Shown here piece by piece: positions 51,466 to 60,459 of a DNA stretch of 64,000 nt. The notes beneath the pieces are model-generated. The model worked only from the letters and a program-made list of their open reading frames with translations, was not told the DNA's origin and ran no database searches. A program made the position numbers and the translations under genes. Positions within the stretch are counted from its first letter, which is position 1, and each line of letters opens with the position of its first letter. The stretch comes from Reinekea blandensis MED297 (GTDB taxonomy: Bacteria > Pseudomonadota > Gammaproteobacteria > Pseudomonadales > Natronospirillaceae), in assembly GCF_000153185.1 (NCBI RefSeq), contig NZ_CH724151.1:97294-161293 (forward strand), read 5' to 3'.

Positions 51466-52779
51466 TTACCAGCGGGTTTCAAATTTCTTACGCAGATACA
51501 CCGCCAGCAGGTTCATGGCGGCCAGGAAGCCGAGCAGAACCATGATGGCACCGGAGGTTTTGGCGACGAACGCGCGTTCCGGCAAGTCAGACCACAGGAA
51601 GATCTGCACCGGTAATACCGTTGCCGAATCCAAAGGCCCACTCGGGATGTCTGCAATAAACGCCACCATACCAATCATCAGCAGCGGGGCGGTTTCACCC
51701 AGTGCCTGGGCCATGCCGATGATGGTACCGGTCAGCATGCCGGGCATGGCCAGCGGTAGTACGTGATGCATCACCATCTGAACTTTGGAGGCACCCAGGC
51801 CCAGTGCCGCTTCACGAATGCTCGGCGGTACGGCTTTAATGGCCGAACGCGACGAAATAATAATGGTCGGTAACGTCATCAGGGTCAAAACCAAACCGCC
51901 CACCACCGGCGCTGAACGCGGCAGATGGAACACGTTGATAAACACCGCCAGACCGAGCAGACCAAACACGATGGAGGGGACTGCCGCCAGATTGTTGATG
52001 TTCACTTCAATAATTTCGGTCAGGCGATTCTTCGGTGCAAACTCTTCCAGATAGATGGCCGCGGCAACGCCAATCGGGAACGACAGCGCCAGTGTAACCA
52101 GCAGGGTAAAGAACGAGCCGAGCATGGCTCCGCGAATACCGGCTTGCTCAGGTTCACGAGAGTCGCCGTTGGTGAAGAACGTGGTATTGAATGACTTCTT
52201 CAACTCACCGGACTCGATCAGCGATTCCACCAGGCTGTTTTGCAAATCGGAAATCCGACGCTCGTTTTCCGGTACCGACATATCGACCTGACCTTTCATC
52301 AGTGCATCGATTTCATCGTCGGCCATCAGCCACACTTCTTCGGTGGTGCCGAGCAGTTCCGGATTGGCTTCGAGCCGATCTTTCAGATCGTATTCGGCCA
52401 CACTGGAGACCAGTGAATACATGGCGCGACGATCCGAACGACCGGACACATACGGGAAGCGTTCTTTCATGGCGTTTTTTACCAGCGCGCCCCAGTCGGC
52501 GAACATCAGCTGGCTTTCATCGTTAAGGTCGCTGACACCAATGGCGTCGGCATCGTAAGTCACGGTCAGGCGGATTTCAGTCGCGTAAAAGGTGCTCCAT
52601 CCTGCGGTAAAGATGGTGCCCAGCAACATCGCCAGGAAGCACAGGCCAATGACGATCGACGCCACACCGTACGCACGGAAGCGCTTTTCTTTGGCGTAAC
52701 GCTTGCCCAGCTTGGCCTTCATGCGTTCTTCTTTGACGGTTGCCAATCGTTCGATGGCATTCATATTCTGATCAGTCAT
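51466..52779 (-). CDS. pstA: Phosphate ABC transporter permease PstA
   Basis: This is a 437-residue inner-membrane permease. After an N-terminal helix comes a periplasmic insertion of about 150 residues, then the canonical six-helix permease core with the EAA loop REAALGLGASKVQMVMHHVLPLAMPGMLTG. It is about 140 residues longer than E. coli PstA owing to the insertion, as is usual in Pseudomonas-type Pst systems. It overlaps pstC by 8 bases. Confidence 0.95.
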   Translation of the reverse strand: MTDQNMNAIERLATVKEERMKAKLGKRYAKEKRFRAYGVASIVIGLCFLAMLLGTIFTAGWSTFYATEIRLTVTYDADAIGVSDLNDESQLMFADWGALVKNAMKERFPYVSGRSDRRAMYSLVSSVAEYDLKDRLEANPELLGTTEEVWLMADDEIDALMKGQVDMSVPENERRISDLQNSLVESLIESGELKKSFNTTFFTNGDSREPEQAGIRGAMLGSFFTLLVTLALSFPIGVAAAIYLEEFAPKNRLTEIIEVNINNLAAVPSIVFGLLGLAVFINVFHLPRSAPVVGGLVLTLMTLPTIIISSRSAIKAVPPSIREAALGLGASKVQMVMHHVLPLAMPGMLTGTIIGMAQALGETAPLLMIGMVAFIADIPSGPLDSATVLPVQIFLWSDLPERAFVAKTSGAIMVLLGFLAAMNLLAVYLRKKFETRW

Positions 52780-54178
52780 ATTGCTCTCGGAACCTCTTCA
52801 CAACGGCCAGGGCCACTACGTTCAGCATCAGGGTGGTGAAAAACAGCATCAGACCCAGGGCAAAAGCGGATAGGGTTTTAGCGCTGTCGAACTCCTGGTC
52901 ACCGACCAGCAGTGTCGCAATCTGTACGGTTACGGTAGTCACAGCTTCCAACGGGTTGGCCGTCAGGTTAGCGGCCAGACCCGCCGCCATCACCACAATC
53001 ATGGTTTCGCCAATGGCGCGCGAAGCGGCCAGCAGAATACCGCCGACAATACCGGGCAGCGCGGCCGGGAAAACCACCTGCTTAATGGTTTCGCTGCGGG
53101 TGGCACCCAGACCGTAGGAGCCATCGCGCAGGGAGTTTGGCACGGCGCTGATAACGTCATCGGCCAGCGAGGAAACAAACGGGATAATCATGATGCCCAT
53201 AACCAAACCCGCCGCCAGGGCCGACTCGGACGAGACACCATTCACACCGATGCCTTCGAAAAAGTTTTTTAGCTGCGGCGCCATGGTCAGGGCGGCGAAG
53301 AAACCGTAAACCACGGTCGGGATACCCGCGAGCACTTCCAGCAGCGGTTTAACGACGTTACGCACTTTCGAACTGGCGTACTCCACCAAGTAGACGGCCG
53401 ACATCAGACCAATCGGCACCGCAATCAACAGAGCAATAAAGGCAATTAACAGGGTACCGACAAACAGTGGTACCGCACCAAAGGCGCCGGAGGAGCCGGG
53501 AACATCGGCAGTCACGGCAATCTGCGGGCTCCACTTGGTGCCGAAGATAAAGTCGAAGAAAGGCACTTCGCGGAAGAACCGAACCGATTCAAACAGCACC
53601 GAGAACACAATACCGACGGTGGTGAAAATCGCGATCAGCGAGCTGAGCATCAGCAGAATACGGAAGAACGCTTCGAACTGGTTGCGCGCTTTTTGTGCCG
53701 GGCGAATCAGCTTCCAGCCGATGGCTCCGGTTAAGCCCGCCAGGCCCAACGTTAAAATGGTTTTCAGGATACTGGAACGATCTTCCAGCGCCGTGAGCTG
53801 CTCGGCCGCCGTCAACAACGCCGGGTCGGATGCGTTGGTGATGACCCCGGAGCGCAGATTATTAATTTCGGACCAGAGCAGATTGGTTTGGGATTCGCTC
53901 AATGCTTTCAGCGAGTCCGGAAAGGAACTGGCGACGATGCCCTGAATCACAGTCGATTCAAACATCACCCAGAGGCTCAGCACGACAAAGCCCGGTATGC
54001 CCGCCCACACGGCAGCCATCAGGCCATAATAGTTCGGTAATGAATGCAGGTAGCGCACTCCACCGACAGACTGCGCGACCACTTCTGAACGCTTACGACC
54101 AAAAAAGTAACTGATGGCGGCGATCAGAATCAGCAGTAATAACAAAGACGATGACGTCATGCTGGTTCCTCTTAACAC
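52772..54178 (-). CDS. pstC: Phosphate ABC transporter permease PstC
   Basis: This 468-residue partner permease of PstA has an extended N-terminal region with two helices and a periplasmic insertion. The core has GIPTVVYGFFAAL and the EAA loop RDGSYGLGATRSETIKQVVFPAALPGIVGG. Start 54178 lies 90 bases after the pstS stop, beyond a hairpin that may limit read-through, which sets the usual excess of PstS over the membrane subunits. Confidence 0.95.
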   Translation of the reverse strand: MLRGTSMTSSSLLLLLILIAAISYFFGRKRSEVVAQSVGGVRYLHSLPNYYGLMAAVWAGIPGFVVLSLWVMFESTVIQGIVASSFPDSLKALSESQTNLLWSEINNLRSGVITNASDPALLTAAEQLTALEDRSSILKTILTLGLAGLTGAIGWKLIRPAQKARNQFEAFFRILLMLSSLIAIFTTVGIVFSVLFESVRFFREVPFFDFIFGTKWSPQIAVTADVPGSSGAFGAVPLFVGTLLIAFIALLIAVPIGLMSAVYLVEYASSKVRNVVKPLLEVLAGIPTVVYGFFAALTMAPQLKNFFEGIGVNGVSSESALAAGLVMGIMIIPFVSSLADDVISAVPNSLRDGSYGLGATRSETIKQVVFPAALPGIVGGILLAASRAIGETMIVVMAAGLAANLTANPLEAVTTVTVQIATLLVGDQEFDSAKTLSAFALGLMLFFTTLMLNVVALAVVKRFREQYD

Positions 54179-54214
54179 TAAATTGCCGGTGTCAAACCGG
54201 CCTGTTTCAAACGT

Positions 54215-54247
54215 AAAAAAGAGCCAGGCCGATGAGCCTGACTCTTT
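54215..54247 (-). terminator. Attenuator/terminator between pstS and pstC
   Basis: A stem AAAGAGTCAGGC/GCCTGGCTCTTT (one G-U) is followed on the minus strand by a U-run. It lies 22 bases after the pstS stop. Partial termination here would leave pstS more strongly expressed than pstCAB. Confidence 0.8.
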
Positions 54248-54268
54248 GCGTAATCCGGGAGGCCCAGA

Positions 54269-55303
54269 TTACATATTCAATACTTTCTGTGCATTCACGT
54301 CGGCGCGCATTTTCTGCAGTTCGACACCGCTCAGAGGGATCAGACCCTTCTCAGCCAGGTAACCGTCTTCAGACTGTGCCGCGTTGCTCAGGAAAGTGTT
54401 TACATATTCCATGATGCCTGGAATCACGCCGATGTGCTGCTTCTTAACGAAGAAGTGCAGTGGGCGAGAAACTGGGTAAGAACCGTCAGCGATGTTGTCG
54501 AAAGAGATATCAACACCGTCGAAAGAAGCACCCTGCAGCTTGTCGCTGTTCTGATCCAGGAACGAGTAACCGAAGATACCGAAAGAGCTTGGGTCAGCGT
54601 CCAGCTTCTGAACGATCAGGTTGTCGTTCTCACCCGCTTCAACGAACGCGCCGTCTTCACGCATAGAACCACATACTTCTTCCCACTTGCTCTTGTCTGA
54701 GCTCTTCAGGTCTTTGATCCAGGAAATTTCTGAACAACCTTTTTCCATGACCAGCTCAACGAAGGCAGCACGAGTACCGGACGTTGGCGGTGGGCCCAGA
54801 ACGCGGATCTTAGTCGCAGGCAGGCTGCTGTTTACGTCTTTCCAGGTCTGGTACGGGTTTTCGATCAGCTCGCCTTCTTTGTCACCTGGGACATGAGCGG
54901 CCAAGGCCAGGAACAGGTCCTTACGGCTGACATCGATTTTGTCTGACTGGCGGCTGTTAGCGAACGCAATGCCGTCATAACCGATTTTCACTTCGATGAT
55001 ATCAATGCCTTTTTCAGCACAAGCATCGAACTGAGACTGTTTGATGTAGCTAGAAGAGTTTGTGATGTCCGGCGTGTTCTCACCGATGCCGTCACAGAAC
55101 AGCTTCAGACCACCACCAGAACCGGTCGACTCAATGGTCGGGGTTGGGTTACCAGTCGCACGACCAAAACGCTCTGCCACAACAGTCGCGAAGGGATACA
55201 CTGTTGAAGAACCAACGATGTTGATCTGATCACGGGCTTGGGCTGGAACTGCAGCGATTGCAGCCGTTGTCGCCAGCATTGCAGCAAATATTGTCTTTTT
55301 CAC
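54269..55303 (-). CDS. pstS: Phosphate-binding protein PstS
   Basis: This 344-residue periplasmic protein has a Sec signal peptide (KKTIFAAMLATTAAIAAVPAQA). It captures phosphate for PstCAB. Binding residues are visible in INIVGSSTVYPFA, SGGGLKLFCDG and GPPPTSGTRAAFVEL. The GTG at 55303 is chosen because GGAGGAAG lies just upstream and the signal peptide starts there. A Pho box lies 87 bases upstream. Confidence 0.96.
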   Translation of the reverse strand: MKKTIFAAMLATTAAIAAVPAQARDQINIVGSSTVYPFATVVAERFGRATGNPTPTIESTGSGGGLKLFCDGIGENTPDITNSSSYIKQSQFDACAEKGIDIIEVKIGYDGIAFANSRQSDKIDVSRKDLFLALAAHVPGDKEGELIENPYQTWKDVNSSLPATKIRVLGPPPTSGTRAAFVELVMEKGCSEISWIKDLKSSDKSKWEEVCGSMREDGAFVEAGENDNLIVQKLDADPSSFGIFGYSFLDQNSDKLQGASFDGVDISFDNIADGSYPVSRPLHFFVKKQHIGVIPGIMEYVNTFLSNAAQSEDGYLAEKGLIPLSGVELQKMRADVNAQKVLNM

Positions 55304-55389
55304 GGAACTTCCTCCAATTTTTTTTAGGTCTGAGCCTTCAACTCGAGAAGCATCGTAGACCTGTAATATGACAATCATATGAACTCAAT

Positions 55390-55407
55390 GTGACACAAAT
55401 ATGACAA
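55390..55407 (-). promoter_or_regulatory. Pho box upstream of pstS
   Basis: On the minus strand TTGTCATATTTGTGTCAC matches the Pho box consensus at 14 of 18 positions, with a further TGTCA half-site 11 bases upstream. PhoB activation of the pst operon is expected. Confidence 0.75.
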
Positions 55408-55513
55408 CTGACATATTTGAAGGAAAACGCAGGTTAGTGCAGACGATGATCGGATAAACGTCAACCCGGTAAGTTGATCATCCGATAGGCAGCGCGGGGA
55501 TGGCTCGTTATAC

Positions 55514-55654
55514 TAGGGCCTGTTAACGCTATTTGCACCCATTCACGTCATCTTTATCACCTGCTCAGGTGAAATCACCACGACTCGCGCGTTTTGCCCG
55601 TCGTGAACGGTTTAAACTCGGCAAACTGGATATAAATAGTGTTAACAGGCCCTA
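55514..55654. mobile_element. 141-bp MITE-like element
   Basis: Its two ends are inverted repeats of 20 bases with one mismatch: TAGGGCCTGTTAACGCTATTT at 55514-55534 and its complement at 55634-55654. They are flanked by TA. The ends resemble the termini of IS5-group elements, which target TA-containing sites. The inside has two smaller palindromes (CACCTGCTCAGGTG, CACGAC/GTCGTG) and no coding frame. A miniature inverted-repeat element moved by a transposase elsewhere is the best reading. Confidence 0.65.
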
Positions 55655-55698
55655 ATAGCCATCCAAATACAACAATACGCTGATAAGACGACAACCTG

Positions 55699-56118
55699 AT
55701 GAAAAAACTGGACGAATCTAACCCCGAACCGCGTGGTGAGCTGCAACTACGCGTCATGGCACGACCCGCCGATGCCAATCCGAACGGTGATATTTCCGGT
55801 GGCTGGCTGGTCACCCAAATGGATACGGCGGCCAGCATTGTCGCCAATCGCCTGTCCAACGGCCGTACTGCGACCATGGCCATTGGTGACATGAGCTTTG
55901 TGCGACCTATTAAAGTCGGCTCGGTGGTCTGTTGCTATACCCACGTGATCAGCATGGGGCGCTCATCGGTGCGGATTATGGTCGAGGTCTGGAGCCGCAT
56001 GCCTGAAGATGAAGAACGCCAGAAGGTGACCGAGGCTGAGTTCGTCTACGTGGCCATCGATGACAACCGACGTATCCGATCATTAGAGCCAAGAGCACCG
56101 CTCGTCGCCGCCAAGTAA
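55699..56118 (+). CDS. Acyl-CoA thioesterase, YciA family
   Basis: This 139-residue hotdog-fold thioesterase cleaves acyl-CoAs. NPNGDISGGWLVTQMDTAASIVA includes the catalytic Asp of YciA-type enzymes, followed by GDMSFVRPIKVGSVVCCYTHVI and VTEAEFVYVAID. E. coli YciA is broad in chain length. The gene starts 44 bases downstream of the MITE-like element, which therefore lies in its promoter region. Confidence 0.92.
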   Translation: MKKLDESNPEPRGELQLRVMARPADANPNGDISGGWLVTQMDTAASIVANRLSNGRTATMAIGDMSFVRPIKVGSVVCCYTHVISMGRSSVRIMVEVWSRMPEDEERQKVTEAEFVYVAIDDNRRIRSLEPRAPLVAAK

Positions 56119-56213
56119 AGGCGTTCAGAATCCAACCTGCGTGAAAACAACCTGCTTCGTACCGGATAAAACCGGTACGCTAGCCGCTTGTTCCTGTTTT
56201 GCGACGGTGTGTT

Positions 56214-58292
56214 ATGCGTTTTCCTGCCCTGCCCTTTGGTCTGCTGTCGGTGCTGATGAGCCCGGCGCTCTTGGCCGCCACCTTAACTATTGAACCCGTC
56301 GAACCCGAGAACCGCACGGTTATCCAGGCAGAGTTCACCGATGGCCTGGCCGAACAGGCTCTGGAGAAAGGCTCCTACCGGCTGCACGTACAGCGTTCGG
56401 GTGAGTGTGCCTTCGACTTGGGTGGGTCACCCGACACACGCGTACGCTTTAATCGCCCTATTCCGTTGACGGCCTGCGCAGAAGCGCCGTTAGAACTTAA
56501 GGTACGCGTACCCGGCAGCTTTACCTTCACATTGGATGCGCAAGCGCCGTCCCTGACCCTGACTTTCACACCACAAAAAACGGCATCCACCCCATTTCGG
56601 CGACCCCTGCCGGAAACTCAATGTAACGTCTGGACCGGCGGACCGGTAACGGTCGATGTTCAGTCCGTTTTCAATGACGGCGAGGTTCTGCGCGATTATT
56701 ACAGCGGCCATCTCGCGGAAGTGGTGAATGGCCAGGTCACGTTGACGCCCGCCAAGGGCAGCAATGGCCTGTTGTTACTCGAACGGGCCGAACATCAGCC
56801 GTCTGCGTTCAGCTGGGACAACCTGACGGTTTACTTTGTCATGACGGATCGGTTCCACAATGGCGACCCGAGCAACGACCACAGTTTCGGCCGACAATCT
56901 GACGGGAAAGAGGAAATCGGGACTTTTCACGGCGGTGATATCCGCGGTTTGATCGACAAACTCGATTACATCGAGGCGCTGGGCGCCAATGCGATCTGGA
57001 TGACGCCACTGGTTGAACAGGTACACGGGTTTGTCGGTGGTGGCGAAAACGGCGACTTCCCGTTCTATGCCTATCATGGCTATTGGGCACTGGATTACAC
57101 GCGCCTGGATCCGAACTTCGGTACCGATGCTGACCTGCGCGAGTTGGTTCAGGAAGCCCATCGACGTGATATCCGGCTGATATGGGACGCGGTGATTAAC
57201 CATGCGGGATACGCCACCGGGCAGGATCTGGTCGATTTTGACGTGGACGCCTTCAAAGCCGGTGAGCGGGTTGATAACCAATGGCAGCCCAGCGCCGGCC
57301 AGACCTGGCACAGCTTTCACGACGCCATCGACTACAACAGTACCGCTTGGAATGCCGATTGGTGGAACTCAGATTGGGTTCGGGGAAGCTTCCCGGGTTA
57401 TGAAGCTCCGGGCGGAGACGATTTGACGATGGCGCTGGCCGGCTTACCGGATTTCCGCACCGAGTCGTCCGAGCCTGTCGGGTTACCGCCGATCCTTCTT
57501 GATAAGGCTGACAGCCGCGCCATGACAACGCAACAGACCGTGGCTGAGCACCTGATTGACTGGCAAGCCTATTGGGTTCGTGAGTATGGCATCGATGCGT
57601 TTCGTGTCGACACCGCTAAGCACGTGGAACTGGAACGCTGGTCGCAACTCAAACAAGCCGCCACTGAGGCATTGCGCGACTGGAAATCAGACAACGGCGA
57701 CCAAGCATTAGATGACAGCCCCTTCTGGATGGTCGGCGAAGTCTTCGACCACCCTCTGTATAAAGATTATTACTACGATGCAGGGTTCGATAGCCTGATC
57801 AACTTTGAGTTTCAGGAAGCCGCCCATGAGCTGGCACTGTGCATGAACCGACTTGACGAGACGTTTCAACGGTACGCCAATACGGTGAACGCCGACCCGG
57901 ACTTTAATGCCCTGACTTACATCAGCAGCCACGACACCACGCTGTTTTATGCCAAATACCAAAGCCTGGAACTGCAAAAACGAGTCGCCGCGCCGTTTCT
58001 GTTATTACCCGGTGGCGTCCAGATCTATTATGGCGACGAGTCCGGACGCCCGCTGGGGCCCTATGGCGATGATTTTCATCAGGGGACCCGATCCGACATG
58101 AACTGGGAAGACATCAAAGACGATCGGGCCGAACTGCTGAACCACTGGAAGATTCTCGGTCAGTTCCGGAATCGTCATGTTGCCATTGGTGCCGGCACAC
58201 ATCGCAAAATCAGTGACTCCCCTTACGTTTTCAGTCGTCAAAAAGACGATGACAGCGTGGTGATTGTGTTCGCGGGCAATGAGGCGCAATAA
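56214..58292 (+). CDS. Exported GH13 alpha-amylase
   Basis: This 692-residue secreted alpha-glucan hydrolase has the signal peptide FPALPFGLLSVLMSPALLAA. A beta-rich N-terminal part (to about residue 200) precedes the GH13 barrel. Conserved regions I-IV are visible: WDAVINHAGY, GIDAFRVDTAKHV (nucleophile Asp), MVGEVFDHPLY (acid/base Glu) and YISSHDTTLF (transition-state Asp). It is closest in layout to MalS-type periplasmic amylases. It stops at VVIVFAGNEAQ, where family members usually continue with a C-terminal beta domain, so it may be truncated. Confidence 0.9.
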   Translation: MRFPALPFGLLSVLMSPALLAATLTIEPVEPENRTVIQAEFTDGLAEQALEKGSYRLHVQRSGECAFDLGGSPDTRVRFNRPIPLTACAEAPLELKVRVPGSFTFTLDAQAPSLTLTFTPQKTASTPFRRPLPETQCNVWTGGPVTVDVQSVFNDGEVLRDYYSGHLAEVVNGQVTLTPAKGSNGLLLLERAEHQPSAFSWDNLTVYFVMTDRFHNGDPSNDHSFGRQSDGKEEIGTFHGGDIRGLIDKLDYIEALGANAIWMTPLVEQVHGFVGGGENGDFPFYAYHGYWALDYTRLDPNFGTDADLRELVQEAHRRDIRLIWDAVINHAGYATGQDLVDFDVDAFKAGERVDNQWQPSAGQTWHSFHDAIDYNSTAWNADWWNSDWVRGSFPGYEAPGGDDLTMALAGLPDFRTESSEPVGLPPILLDKADSRAMTTQQTVAEHLIDWQAYWVREYGIDAFRVDTAKHVELERWSQLKQAATEALRDWKSDNGDQALDDSPFWMVGEVFDHPLYKDYYYDAGFDSLINFEFQEAAHELALCMNRLDETFQRYANTVNADPDFNALTYISSHDTTLFYAKYQSLELQKRVAAPFLLLPGGVQIYYGDESGRPLGPYGDDFHQGTRSDMNWEDIKDDRAELLNHWKILGQFRNRHVAIGAGTHRKISDSPYVFSRQKDDDSVVIVFAGNEAQ

Positions 58293-58353
58293 CGGATCAC
58301 GATTGAGTTGATCTGGGTCGTCTCAGCCCGGGTCAACCCGCGTAATTTTTCGA

Positions 58354-58371
58354 CATTACAGTTTTATTACA
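58354..58371 (-). promoter_or_regulatory. Possible Pho box before the DUF47-PiT genes
   Basis: On the minus strand TGTAATAAAACTGTAATG matches the Pho box at about 12-13 of 18 bases and overlaps the -35 region of a TATAAT box at 58384-58389. Its orientation is opposite to the genes, which weakens the case. Confidence 0.3.
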
Positions 58372-58427
58372 CACTCAGATCTCTATAATGCGCGGCACAA
58401 ATGGCCCAATCCGATTAAGGAATGCTT

Positions 58428-59108
58428 ATGTCCGTGACCAGCCCACTGTCGCAACTGTTCGGTCGATCACCGGTCAAGCCGATGCAGCGACACATCAGTA
58501 AAGCCCATGCCTGTACCAAAGCGTTGCAGCCGTTCCTCGAAGCGGCCATGGCAAATGATTACAAGACCGCTGAAAAGTATCGCAATGAGATCATTCAGCT
58601 GGAAGCCGAAGCTGACGATATGAAACGGGACATTCGGGCAAATCTGCCGAACAGCCTGTTCATGCCCGTGCCACGACAAGACCTGCTGGAACTGCTGAGC
58701 ATGCAGGACCGGATCGCTAACCGCGCCAAAGACATCAGCGGGATTATGCTCGGCCGTGAAATGTCGATCCCAACCGAGATTCAACCGCTGATGACTAAGT
58801 ATTTAAAAGCTGCGGTAAATACCTCCAAGCGCGCAAAAGAAGCCATGGCCGAGCTCGATGAGCTGTACGAAACCGGCTTTGGCAGCAAAGAAGTGGACTT
58901 TGTTAATAAGCTGCTCGACAAGCTCGACGCGCAGGAACATAAGACTGACGAATTCGAGATCAAGATGCGCCGCGCCCTGCGGGACATCGAAACCAACTAC
59001 CCACCGCTGGAAATGATGTTTCTGTACCGCGTCATCGAAATGATTGGCGACCTGGCAGACGTTTCCCAACGGGTGGGTTCTCGACTCCAGATTATCATCG
59101 CCAAATAG
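58428..59108 (+). CDS. DUF47 PhoU-like phosphate transport regulator
   Basis: This is a 226-residue helical protein of the DUF47/TIGR00153 family, related to PhoU. Visible features are AEADDMKRDIRANLPNSLFMPVPRQDLLELLSMQDRIANRAKDIS and RRALRDIETNYPPLEMMFLYRVIEMIGDLAD. Members of this family are commonly encoded directly before PiT permeases and are thought to regulate them. ATG 58428 has TAAGGA upstream. It lies 38 bases before the PiT gene. Confidence 0.93.
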   Translation: MSVTSPLSQLFGRSPVKPMQRHISKAHACTKALQPFLEAAMANDYKTAEKYRNEIIQLEAEADDMKRDIRANLPNSLFMPVPRQDLLELLSMQDRIANRAKDISGIMLGREMSIPTEIQPLMTKYLKAAVNTSKRAKEAMAELDELYETGFGSKEVDFVNKLLDKLDAQEHKTDEFEIKMRRALRDIETNYPPLEMMFLYRVIEMIGDLADVSQRVGSRLQIIIAK

Positions 59109-59146
59109 GTCCGGCGGTTCAAATTCCACTTTATTGAGGTTGTTTT

Positions 59147-60412
59147 ATGTTCGTTATTAGTGAATACGGGCAAATCCTGATTTTTATGGCCTGCATATTT
59201 GGCTTTCTGATGGCCTGGGGTGTGGGCGCAAACGACGTCGCCAACGCCATGGGTACGTCTGTCGGCTCAAAAGCACTGACCATTAAACAAGCGATCATCA
59301 TCGCGATGATCTTTGAGTTTGCCGGGGCCTATCTGGCCGGTGGTGAAGTCACCGGTACCATCCGTAAGGGCATTGTCGATCAGGCGGTGTTTGCCGATGA
59401 GCCGCAGCTTTTGGTCTACGGGATGATGTCGGCCCTGTTAGCTGCTGGTATCTGGCTGGCCATTGCGTCCTGGAAAGGCTGGCCGGTCTCGACCACTCAC
59501 TCAATTGTGGGTGCGATTGTCGGCTTTGCGGCGGTCGGTATCGACTTTGACGCCGTACACTGGAGCAAAGTGGGCTCGATCGTCGCTAGCTGGGTGGTTT
59601 CACCGGTGCTGTCGGGTACATTGGCCTTCTTCCTGTTCCGCAGCGTTTATCGCTTCATCCTGAACACCGACGACCCATTCCAGAACGCCAAGCGTTATGT
59701 TCCGGTCTACATGTTCCTGGTAGGCTTCATGATGGCGATGGTGACCTTACTGAAAGGCCTGAAGCACATTGGTCTGCACCTGAGCTTCCTGCAGTCTACT
59801 GGCCTGTCTGTCGTCGCTGGTTTGTTGGTGATGGCATTAGGCGCCCTGTTACTGACCCGGATTAAGATCGACAAAAAGGCCAACAAAGACTTCCGTTACG
59901 CGTCTGTTGAGAAAGTCTTTGCTGTCCTGATGGTCTTCACCGCCTGTGCGATGGCTTTTGCCCACGGCTCGAACGACGTAGCAAATGCCATTGGCCCATT
60001 GGCGGCTGTGGTCAGCACCATTCAAAACAACGGTGAAATTCTTGCCAAGAGTGCATTGCCTTCCTGGATCCTGATGTTGGGCGGTGGCGGTATCGTCGTC
60101 GGCCTGGCGACCTTTGGTTACAAGGTAATGGGCACCATCGGCCGTAAAATTACCGAACTGACGCCAAGCCGGGGTTTTGCCGCCGAACTGGCCGCCGCGA
60201 CAACCGTCGTCATTGCATCGGGTACCGGACTGCCGGTTTCAACCACACACACCTTGGTTGGCGCGGTACTGGGTGTTGGTCTTGCTCGTGGTATTTCTGC
60301 ACTGAACCTGCGGGTGATCGGCAGCATCGTATCCAGCTGGATCATCACTCTGCCTGCCGGTGCGTTCCTGTCGATTCTGTTCTTCTTCACATTGAAAGGC
60401 ATATTCGGTTAA
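59147..60412 (+). CDS. PiT-family inorganic phosphate permease
   Basis: This 421-residue low-affinity phosphate/H+ or Na+ symporter has about ten helices. Both PiT signature repeats are clear, GANDVANAMGTSVGS near residue 25 and HGSNDVANAIGPLAAVV near 275, each followed by the PVSTTHS/T motif (WPVSTTHSIVGAIVG, LPVSTTHTLVGAVLG). It is co-transcribed with the DUF47 protein. It gives phosphate uptake at high phosphate, complementing PstSCAB. Confidence 0.96.
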   Translation: MFVISEYGQILIFMACIFGFLMAWGVGANDVANAMGTSVGSKALTIKQAIIIAMIFEFAGAYLAGGEVTGTIRKGIVDQAVFADEPQLLVYGMMSALLAAGIWLAIASWKGWPVSTTHSIVGAIVGFAAVGIDFDAVHWSKVGSIVASWVVSPVLSGTLAFFLFRSVYRFILNTDDPFQNAKRYVPVYMFLVGFMMAMVTLLKGLKHIGLHLSFLQSTGLSVVAGLLVMALGALLLTRIKIDKKANKDFRYASVEKVFAVLMVFTACAMAFAHGSNDVANAIGPLAAVVSTIQNNGEILAKSALPSWILMLGGGGIVVGLATFGYKVMGTIGRKITELTPSRGFAAELAAATTVVIASGTGLPVSTTHTLVGAVLGVGLARGISALNLRVIGSIVSSWIITLPAGAFLSILFFFTLKGIFG

Positions 60413-60428
60413 GCCGAGGCCTTTCTGT

Positions 60429-60452
60429 GGCAGTGATCGTCAGATCACTGCC
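60429..60452. terminator. Hairpin between convergent PiT and phosphotransferase genes
   Basis: A perfect 10-bp stem GGCAGTGATC/GATCACTGCC with a GTCA loop lies 16 bases after the PiT stop. No T-run follows on either strand. Confidence 0.5.
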
Positions 60453-60459
60453 GCTCACT

